Source: Chara braunii (Eukaryota > Streptophyta > Charophyceae > Charales > Characeae). Taken from it: a stretch of DNA of 23,955 nucleotides. The notes beneath the pieces are model-generated. The model did not search any database. It worked only from the letters and a program-made list of their open reading frames with translations, and was not told the DNA's origin. The translations under genes were made by a program, and so were the position numbers. The stretch's first letter is position 1. Every line of letters starts with the position of its first letter. Of the stretch, positions 18,196-23,955 are shown one piece after another. The DNA is taken from positions 1,946,736 through 1,970,690 of the forward strand of contig BFEA01000018.1 in NCBI GenBank assembly GCA_003427395.1. The letters run 5' to 3'.

Positions 18196-18306
18196 AGTAC
18201 AGTGTATCTGTTCTGATCAGTTTAATATCTGATCTGTGGTCCATCGGGCCACAACGCTATTAAATTAATTTTTCTGGGCTACGGAGGGATCATAGGGGCA
18301 GGCTTG
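18196..18306 (+). pseudogene. U2 snRNA copy 1, lacking 5' end and 3' stems
   Basis: AGTACAGTGTATCTGTTCTG then ATCAGTTTAATATCTGATC, then a stem-loop, then ATTAAATTAATTTTTCTGG (Sm-site region), then GGAGGGATCATAGGGGCAGG. These are U2 snRNA segments. It stops in the loop of stem III (GGCTTG) and runs directly into the 5' end of copy 2. About 2 differences in 111 bp from copy 2. The bases before 18196 are unlike U2 or only faintly like it. Confidence 0.85.
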
Positions 18307-18311
18307 ACTCC

Positions 18312-18515
18312 ATACCCTTCCTCGGCCCTTTGACTAAGATTAAGTACAGTGTATCTGTTCTGATCAGTTTAATATCTGATCTGTGGTCCATCAGGCCACA
18401 ACGATATTAAATTAATTTTTCTGGGCTACGGAGGGATCATAGGGGCAGGCTTGCCTGCCCGGTCCCTCCAGCGTTGCCTTCCCCCTGCACTGCAGCGAGG
18501 TGTGGCGCAGCCCTC
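18312..18515 (+). ncRNA. U2 snRNA-like sequence, copy 2 (near full length)
   Basis: Starts ATACCCTTCCTCGGCCCTTT then GACTAAGATTAAG, matching the U2 5' end (ATACCTTTCTCGGCCTTTTGGCTAAGATC in conserved outline). It continues through TATCTGTTCTGATCAGTTTA and AATATCTGATC, a GTGGTCC/GGCCAC stem, the Sm region and a strong stem III (GGGGCAGGC-TT-GCCTGCCC within GGAGGGA/TCCCTCC). The segment that should read GTAGTA, to pair with the intron branch point, reads CAGTGTA, and no plant USE/TATA promoter is seen upstream. It ends in CCCTCAATAAATC and a TAA repeat, like a retroposed tail. I judge it a pseudogene or U2-derived repeat; a diverged functional U2 is less likely. Confidence 0.85.
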
Positions 18516-18542
18516 AATAAATCATAATAATAATAATAATAA

Positions 18543-18924
18543 GGGATAATTTGCAAAATATCTCCACAAGTTGAGATATATGCCAGAATGCCCCTGAAAC
18601 ATGTGGGTACAGCGGAATGCCCTTTTGGGCCGAAATCTTTGTGTTGTGCCCCTGTCAGGCGGATGTGCAACTTTGCAATCTGGACCTCCCCGTTTGGGCC
18701 TTGGCCTTTTGCAATACCGCCTAGGAGAAGTTGGCAAGTACTGGGGGATTTGGCAAAGTTGGACAGTACCCGGTAGGGGTATATTACAAAGATGGGGGTC
18801 CAACCGATGCTAGGGGCATTTCACAAACTACTTTTTTTGTCAGACGGGTATTCCGCTCTACCCGCATCTTTTAGGGGCATTTTGGCATATATCTCAACTT
18901 CTGGGGGTATTTTGCAAACTATCC
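18543..18924. mobile_element. MITE/foldback element inserted in a (TAA)n microsatellite
   Basis: Ends are GGGATAATTTGCAAAATATC (left) and the reverse complement of GGTATTTTGCAAACTATCC (right). The arms pair over about 85-100 bp: ATATATGCCAGAATGCCCCT with AGGGGCATTTTGGCATATAT, and AGCGGAAT with ATTCCGCT. Both flanks are TAA repeats on the same strand (about 18524-18542 and 18925-18953), as expected for a target duplication or insertion into TAA. The interior repeats TAGGGGCAT-TT-CAAAC-like words. No ORF for a transposase. Confidence 0.85.
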
Positions 18925-18954
18925 TTAATAATAATAATAATAATAATAATAAAA

Positions 18955-19232
18955 GCCCGACCCAGGCCAATTCCAGGTGGGGACTGAACGACCAGGAGTC
19001 CCAGTAGGCCACGGCCACCTCCAGAAACGACCAGAAGGCAATGCCTACTGTCCCGTTAGTAAAACCCGGCCGCCATGACGGAAGAGCCCAGGCAGCCCCA
19101 ACACACATCCCAGTCAGAAAGAAGTCACTAAGCCACAAGGCTGCTTCGGCACACCAGCCAAATGAAGCAGCACTAGCAGCAGCGACCTGAGACCGAGAAA
19201 GGAAGGAGCCAGTGCCAGCCATAGCTGGGGGC

Positions 19233-19234
<2 letters not shown>
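18955..19234 (-). other. Unassigned sequence with an open minus-strand frame
   Basis: A minus-strand frame crosses this stretch (MAGTGSFLSRSQVAAASAAS, then WSFLEVAVAYWDSWSFSP) but is bounded by (CT)n on one side and the TAA repeat on the other. Those repeats give it its poly(Ser-Leu) and poly-Leu ends. It is hydrophobic and unrecognised; I would not call it a gene. Confidence 0.3.

Positions 19235-19297
<63 letters not shown>
19235..19297. repeat. (GA)n microsatellite
   Basis: Pure GA run of about 63 bp. Confidence 0.98.
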
Positions 19298-19298
<1 letters not shown>

Positions 19299-19439
19299 AA
19301 CAGGTGGCACAAGGAGGGGAGCTCCTTGGAGGAGAGGGAGCCCGTAGCATTGTACATTCTTCGGTCAGGCCTGCACGGTAGCAGCATTGTACTCTGCGGC
19401 ATTCTACATTTTTGTATTCATTGCAGGAAAGCAAAGAAG

Positions 19440-19540
19440 ACAACTTTTTTGCTTTCCTTTTTTCCTTTTCCTTTTTCTTTTTCTTTTCCTTTTCCTTTTT
19501 CTTTTTCTTTTCCTTTTTCTTTTTTCTTTATTTTTTGGGA
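19440..19540. repeat. TTTTCC/TTTTTC polypyrimidine tract
   Basis: About 100 bp of C/T only, in 6-bp steps (CTTTTC, CCTTTT). It is a mirror-like homopyrimidine tract able in principle to form a triplex. It directly precedes the hairpin at 19544. Confidence 0.9.
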
Positions 19541-19543
19541 GAG

Positions 19544-19693
19544 CCCCACTAGCAAAGAGGATTGGATCAAGCTCCTGAATCTGGATGTGTTTTATGCAGA
19601 GATGCAGAAAAAGCAGTTGAATCTCGATTTCTGCACCTCTCCATAAAGTCGACCAGATTCAGGCATTCGATCCGATCCTCTTTGCTAGTGGGA
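19544..19693. repeat. Near-palindrome with 65-bp arms
   Basis: CCCACTAGCAAAGAGGATTG followed by GATCAAGCTCCTGAATCTGG (left) pairs with the sequence ending CAGATTCAGGCATTCGATCC then GATCCTCTTTGCTAGTGGG (right). The loop is about 17 bp. Read outward from each strand the arms give related peptides, PTSKEDWIKLLNL (plus) and PTSKEDRIECLNL (minus). Confidence 0.88.
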
Positions 19694-20410
19694 CCACACG
19701 GCCCGGCAAACTCGAGATACAAGTTCGAAAAGATATAGAACAACGCCAGCAAAGGAGGGGAAAGAAAGGGGAAAAAAAAAAAAAAAAAAAAAAGGAGGGG
19801 AAAGGGGCGGGGGCCCAGAAAAGAAGGCCCAGGGAATTACAGCAAGATTGAGACCAAAGATGAAGAAGAACAGATTGGAACACTGCGAGCCTTGAACCCT
19901 GTGTACGGCCCCCTTTCCCCTGTCATCATGAAGAGACTTCACCATCGTCCGTTCTTGCACTGGTGTGATGATGGTTGCTTCGTCCGTTCTGGGAATTGCC
20001 CGGTCTGGTCAAGAAAGTCAGTTCAATTTTTTTTTGTGCTTGTAAATTTTCTACAGTGCGGTTTCCTTGTAGAAACTCGGCACTCCCAAGACAAAGGAAA
20101 AGGACGTCCTTGCCTCTGTGGAATGCGCGCACTCCCCTTCTGACAAGTGTTCGTCGCCCACCTCCTTCTACCGGTAAGGGCGACGTCAGACAAAGTTAAG
20201 AAAAAAGATACGGGATAATAACTACGCGCATGTCGTGCCACGTGGCAAGTACACCCGTCGATCAGCCCTACCAAAGCGGGGGCGGTAGAGCAAATAGACG
20301 CTCAATTCAATTTCTTCTCTCCTCGTCTCGTCCTAAGGGACGCCCCCCCCCCCTGGTTGCTGAACACACTTCACACACTTCTCTCGCCCGCACGAAATTT
20401 CGCATTCTGC
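19694..20410. other. No gene recognised; A-run and a G-box palindrome
   Basis: 19771-19792 is an A run. At 20238-20249 lies the perfect 12-bp palindrome TGCCACGTGGCA, which contains the CACGTG G-box bound by plant bZIP and bHLH factors; with no gene next to it, a regulatory role is only possible. The rest shows nothing I can name. Confidence 0.45.
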
Positions 20411-20560
20411 GGTCGCGCGCGCGCACTACACTGATCGGAAGCTCGTGGATGCTAACTGAATTCCGCCAACCTCAAGCCGCTCGTCCGCTCTACTCGAGCG
20501 CGCGCGTGCGAGTGTGCACACACACACACACATACACACACACACGCGGGCGCGCGCATG
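20411..20560. repeat. Alternating purine-pyrimidine tracts (Z-DNA prone)
   Basis: TCGCGCGCGCGCAC at 20412-20425. Then GCGCGCGCGTGCGAGTGTGC at 20497-20516, followed by CACACACACACACATACACA and CGCGGGCGCGCGCATG to 20560. The GC-CA-GC order gives more than 60 bp of nearly continuous alternation. Confidence 0.9.
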
Positions 20561-20574
20561 TAAATTCAGAGACT

Positions 20575-20631
20575 GAATTAGGAGGTTGGCGACCACCCAC
20601 GTGGGCGACGACATGGTCGACAACCTAATTA
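20575..20631. repeat. Hairpin centred on CCCACGTGGG
   Basis: GAATTAGGAGGTTGGCGACCA pairs with TGGTCGACAACCTAATTA (revcomp TAATTAGGTTGTCGACCA). Between them lies the perfect palindrome CCCACGTGGG (20596-20605), also a G-box. Confidence 0.75.
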
Positions 20632-21073
20632 GTAATGCCTGATGATCGCGATCGCAAGAGGAAATACCACCCCTCGGGCCGTTCGGTCCGATGTGATTGC
20701 CCCAGGTGGACGGGATCTCCGTCGATCTTGGTATCACAGCCCACCACTACTCTTGGAATCTTCGTGCATTACCGTAATCAAGTCAATCTTTCAGTCCATG
20801 GTCGCTTTTGACAAAGACAGCCCTCCTATTTTCTTTTTTTCTTTTTTCTTTTTGGAGCCCTCCTATTTTCCCAACTCCATTCTTCGGGAAAAAAAAAAAA
20901 AAAAAACTCCATTCTTCTTCTGTGCACACTCTCCCCCGCCACCCTATTCTGTTTATTCGCAGACTCATCTCGTTCTTCCTCAGTCGATCATTTGCAAACC
21001 TAACCGAATCTCATCCCGACGAGCCGGGACCCTTCAACAAGTTGCCACCGCTCATCATACTCTCTACATTTGA

Positions 21074-21078
<5 letters not shown>
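20632..21078. other. No gene recognised
   Basis: T-rich and A-rich runs (about 20831-20850 and 20888-20907) and a short duplication, CCCTCCTATTTTC, at 20821 and 20857. Frames across it are short and unremarkable. Confidence 0.4.

Positions 21079-21133
<55 letters not shown>
21079..21133. repeat. (CT)n microsatellite
   Basis: Pure CT run of about 55 bp, followed by GTGTGTGCGTG. Confidence 0.98.
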
Positions 21134-21137
<4 letters not shown>

Positions 21138-21690
21138 TGTGCGTGTTTTCGTATGATAGAGCGTGCCCGCACACGTGTAGTGCACTACAGCTGAATAAGT
21201 GCCCAAAGCGTCCCCCAACGAACGTTCGTCGTGTATTATTTACGTTACGTTACAAGAACTCACTTTCGATGAACATAGACCGGAGCTGACAGCTTGAGAG
21301 CGCACAAACAATTTATTTATTTTTTTCAAAAATGATTTTGAAGGGAAGGTGAGAACCTGCAGTGTCTTGAAGAGGATGACAGCTTGGAAAAAAAAAAAAA
21401 AAAAAAAAGTATCATTTCTGTGCATGAAAGAAAAAAAGAGTAATTTTGGTGGAGAGTAGAAACCAGGATCTGCCAGTGAGCCACGTGCAAGCCATCTAAT
21501 GGGGAGTATGATAAATAAGGTCAGGGAAGCACATAAGAAACCATTAAATTTTAAGTAGGAAAACAAATGCGCACACACATATATACATATACTGTCACAA
21601 AGTTACAGACACACAAATATAGATCGTCAAATAGAACTGCCCGGTAAACCGTAGGCAGAGAGGGAGAAGAGGACAACAAACGAGGGGCTG
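21134..21690. other. No gene; flank of the hammerhead core
   Basis: Contains a 20-A run (21388-21407). CATATATACATATACTG near 21579-21594 partly repeats the TATATACATATACG at 21734-21747 beside the ribozyme core. CTGTCACAAAG at 21592 is an inverted echo of CTGTGACAAAC at 21689. Confidence 0.45.
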
Positions 21691-21691
21691 T

Positions 21692-21728
21692 GACAAACTG
21701 TTTCGTCGGAGTTTCACCGACTCATCAG
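21692..21728 (-). ncRNA. Hammerhead ribozyme core (type I-like, short stem III)
   Basis: On the minus strand, in order: CTGATGA (box 1); a 5-bp stem II GTCGG/CCGAC with loop TGAAACT; GAA (box 2); a 3-bp stem III ACA/TGT with loop GTT; then the cleavage triplet GTC. All invariant core positions are present and spaced as in known hammerheads. The very short stem III is the form known from Penelope-like elements and related retroelements, where the ribozyme cuts tandem transcripts. Stem I is the weak point: the bases next to the core (GCCTC before CTGATGA, ACAGC after GTC) do not pair. Only GCTG, about 25 bases upstream, could pair with CAGC, leaving a hairpin-forming CTACGTATATGTATATAG between. 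It may be decayed, or need an unusual stem I. Confidence 0.75.
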
Positions 21729-22624
21729 GAGGCTATATACATATACGTAGAGTCAGCAAGGTGCGTGGTTGATGAGAGGTCCCCACCTTCGCGCGTAAGG
21801 GTGGAGCCTTGCCCTTCCGATTTGGCGGTGGCGGCCGTCGACACCTTGCCTCGCGATCCCGATACCGCATCGGCGAAGACATTGAGACCGATCTCCCGAG
21901 TGACGTGGCGCCAACCGGTCCGAGGGCTCCCGCAAGAACGGCGCCGGCGCCGGCAAGTGGCGCTGGGGGCGGCAGGTTGGAGAGCCGTTGATGGTGCCGC
22001 GCAGACGGGAGTGGGCGGCCGGTGCGACGTCCCGTTCGCAGAAGAAGGGAGCGTCATGTGGGCGGCGGCGGCCATTAGCGAAGAGGAGGCGGCGCCATTT
22101 GTCAACGTGCGGCAGAGAGGCCGCTCCGAGGAGGGAGAGGAGGTGAGAGAGGAGGAGAGAGAGGAGGAGAGAGAGGAATAGGAAGAGGAGAAGAAGGAGG
22201 AGGAGGAGGAGGAGGAGGGAGAGGGAAAACGGGCTGACGTGGAAAGGACAGGCTCATCAAGCCTAGGAGCTCGAGAGGAAGGGAGTTGAAGAAGGGCGGC
22301 AAGCCGCGTGGATCCTAAAGAGGGATGTGCGACCGCCATGTGCGACGACCTCAAACACCCGCACTCACTGCTGGCGCCCGCGTGGGCCGCACAGGTCGCA
22401 GTCAACGCAGCCGCCCGGTCAACGTCCTGCGGACAACCGGCGGGATGACGAGGCTGCGCTGAGTCACAGGGCGCAACAGCGCCGATACCCACCCACCTCC
22501 CGCCGTGGATTGCTGACGCAGCGCGGAGAGCCGACACCGAGCGCGGGAAGAGTTCAATCCCCGCGCCCTGCGATTTCGACGCGCCGATAGTCATCATCCA
22601 AACCTGCCGCGCCTCGCGCAACAT
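21729..22624. other. GC-rich segment open on both strands; no recognised protein
   Basis: A 299-codon minus-strand frame (21725-22624) and a 163-codon plus-strand frame (21690-22181) overlap. The minus frame contains a Ser run made by a (GGA)n tract (about 22190-22221), many Ala/Ser/Arg codons typical of high-GC chance frames, and ends inside the hammerhead core (STYMYIAS). No domain is seen in either. The last 50 codons of the minus frame (EIGLNVFADAVSGSRGKVST onward) are less biased and could be a true fragment. Confidence 0.35.
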
Positions 22625-22890
22625 TTTTGAAGCAATGCGCCACCTCGTTGGATCCGATAGGGCGAGCGCGCACCGACCAACCGTCGGAACGAATTCTTCG
22701 CATAAAGTGCAAAATCACAACCGTCGGAACGGCTGACGACAACTGCTAGGCTTCTATCTAGTAGCCTTCGCGTCCCGAGTGGAGTGCGCGTGCGCGGTCG
22801 AGAGGGCGCGCCAGGTTCGACAAGCACCCGCGGAAGCCGGCCGTCTTCTTCTACCTGCCCATACTGCTACTGTGCTCTGGAAGGGTGCCA
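22625..22890. other. No gene recognised; short direct repeat
   Basis: ACAACCGTCGGAACG-type words occur twice (CAACCGTCGGAACGAATTC near 22678 and CAACCGTCGGAACGGCTG near 22719), about 41 bp apart. GC-rich, otherwise without features. Confidence 0.5.
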
Positions 22891-23348
22891 ATCGTGTCTG
22901 ACAGCACTTGGCTCACATGTTGTCTCGTGGCACCCCCGCCATCCACAGTAAGGCACGCGAACGAAGAGGACCGTGCAACCGGAGAATGGCCCACCATCTG
23001 CCCCCACTTGCGCAAACTAAGAGATACTGACCGTAGGTAGCAAAGATCAACGGCCGAAATCTCCTAATTTGCGCAAGCGGGGGCAGATGGTGGGCCATTC
23101 TCCGATTGCACGGTCCTCTTCGTTCCCGTGCCTTACTGGGGATGGCGGGGGTGCCGATCGTGTCTAACAGCACTTGGCTCACATGTTGTCTCGTGGCACC
23201 CCCGCCATCCCCAGTAAGGCACGCGAACGAAGAGGACCGTGCAATCGGAGAATGGCCCACCATCTGCCCCCACTTGCGCAAATTAGGAGATTTCGGCCGT
23301 TGATCTTTGCTACCTACGGTCAGTATCTCTTAATTCGTGCAAGTGGGA
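22891..23348. repeat. Dimer of a foldback unit with the loop flipped in one copy
   Basis: Segments in order: L (22891-22928), S (22929-23015), M inverted (23016-23068), S inverted (23069-23155), L (23156-23194), S (23195-23281), M (23282-23333), and about 15 bp of S inverted (23334-23348). L is ATCGTGTCTxACAGCACTTG plus GCTCACATGTTGTCTCGT. S is 87 bp, starting GGCACCCCCGCCATCC and ending CCCCCACTTGCGCAA. M at 23282 starts ATTAGGAGATTTCGGCCGTT. M at 23016 is its reverse complement with about one difference in 53. L keeps one orientation. Frames across it (e.g. minus 22913-23281) are shadows of the palindrome. Confidence 0.93.
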
Positions 23349-23384
23349 CCTAGCCCCTGACGTACCCTCACCTTAATGTTCCGG

Positions 23385-23515
23385 GGCCAAGTCCCACTAC
23401 CGATAGCATGGTTGAGTTTCCTCAACGCCTGAAGCTGAACGTGTTTGTGGAGATGTCCAGAAAACGTCCAGAGTCAGGCCTTGAGCAAACTCAACGCTGC
23501 TAGTGGGACTTGGCC
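23385..23515. repeat. Inverted repeat with 29-35 bp arms
   Basis: GGCCAAGTCCCACTACCGAT then AGCATGGTTGAGTTT (23385-23419) pairs with AAACTCAACGCTGC then TAGTGGGACTTGGCC (23487-23515). The 67-bp loop has no clear feature. GTGGGACC at 23344 is an extra partial match, so this may belong with the foldback unit to its left. Confidence 0.85.
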
Positions 23516-23545
23516 GCCGAAGGCATACACACACAATGTTGCACC

Positions 23546-23622
23546 AACGGGCCTAGCTCAATTGGTAGGCCCATTGGTACACCCTTGAACTCATGAAATA
23601 CAGACCGAAGTTCGAATAACGA
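23546..23622 (+). repeat. tRNA-like core of a SINE-type repeat, copy 3
   Basis: ACCAACGGGCCTAGCTCAAT then TGGTA (box A region) and, about 50 bp on, GAAGTTCGAATAACG (box B, 3' side changed). It matches the cores at 8588 and 9235 and contains a small duplication (TTGGTAGGCCCATTGGTACA). Poly(A)-rich sequence follows at 23623-23634. Confidence 0.75.
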
Positions 23623-23856
23623 CGAAAAAATAAAAACTACTACTATTCGGTTTAGGGTGGGGGACGATGAAAAGGGAGGCGCAGCTACTGGCAAAATGCT
23701 CGGTCTTTGCGTTAGCCGGACCCCCATTGGCGGCCCCACCCCATCTCTGAATACCGCTGTTGGGTTGGGGGGCAACATGCAATCCCTTCATTGTCTACCA
23801 CGTGGGCACGGGGAACGCAGCCCTAAGGTAGCCAAAGCAATCAGACCAAGTGCGCG

Positions 23857-23860
<4 letters not shown>
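23623..23860. other. No gene recognised
   Basis: Likely the rest of the SINE-type repeat and unique sequence. TTGGGTTGGGGGG near 23760 and a CCACGTGG hexamer context near 23799 are the only motifs seen. Confidence 0.35.
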
Positions 23861-23918
<58 letters not shown>

Positions 23919-23955
23919 TCCATTTGTTGATATGAGTGAGAGAGAGAGAAAGAGA
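23861..23955. repeat. (AG)n microsatellite, two runs
   Basis: AG run at 23861-23912, then 23 bp of unique sequence, then AG again from 23937 to the window end. Confidence 0.95.

Noticed and set aside
20636-20665. Second hammerhead-like CTGATGA ... GAAA
   Set aside because: The bases between cannot form stem II and no cleavage triplet with stem III follows.
21725-22624. 299-codon minus-strand ORF, the longest in the window
   Set aside because: It is driven by high GC and a (GGA)n tract read as Ser, overlaps an open plus-strand frame, has no recognisable domain and ends inside the ribozyme core. Not called a gene.
22913-23281. 122-codon minus-strand ORF with repeated HSPIARSSSFA-like peptides
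   Set aside because: It is the foldback repeat read through both arms; peptide repetition follows from the DNA palindrome.

Overview
The window is nuclear DNA of a eukaryote. It has spliced exons with GT-AG borders, a very long repeat-filled intron, a degenerate Ty3/gypsy retrotransposon, tRNA-derived SINE-like repeats, MITEs, U2 snRNA copies and many long microsatellites. The one host gene I recognise is the single-chain organellar phenylalanyl-tRNA synthetase (PheRS), and its residues are of the green-plant type. A streptophyte fits best. A repeat-rich charophyte such as Chara is my guess, made from the huge intron and repeat load, not from any search.

Layout. 1-5670: two PheRS exons on the minus strand (366-572 and 5477-5670), split by a 4.9-kb intron full of simple repeats, poly(A)-tailed hairpin units, ~90-bp tandem repeats and GGAT and GATC satellites. 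5671-12400: satellite and duplicated sequence, a 350-bp-arm inverted repeat with tRNA-like cores, a coding-like fragment of unknown identity, a long CT microsatellite holding the only N, and SINE-like tRNA heads. This part may be further PheRS intron or upstream DNA; I found no upstream exon. 12410-18056: an old plus-strand Ty3/gypsy pol (RNase H, H2C2 finger, integrase, possible chromodomain). It is broken by stops and frameshifts and by nested insertions: a SINE with its target duplication, a CCACCAGTAC-end MITE, and a 3.2-kb block holding coding-like minus-strand ORFs. 18196-18515: a dimer of U2 snRNA sequence, followed at once by a MITE sitting inside (TAA)n. 18955-23955: hairpins, microsatellites, a Z-DNA-prone tract, a minus-strand hammerhead ribozyme core (21692-21728), a GC-rich segment with overlapping ORFs, and a foldback repeat in two units whose loop is flipped in one of them (22891-23348).

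Only the PheRS exons look like working coding sequence. Most other open frames come from repeats read through. The strongest candidates for something new are the hammerhead core, the loop-flipping foldback, the U2 dimer with an altered branch-point-pairing segment, and the inverted GATC satellites that enclose a constitutive exon.
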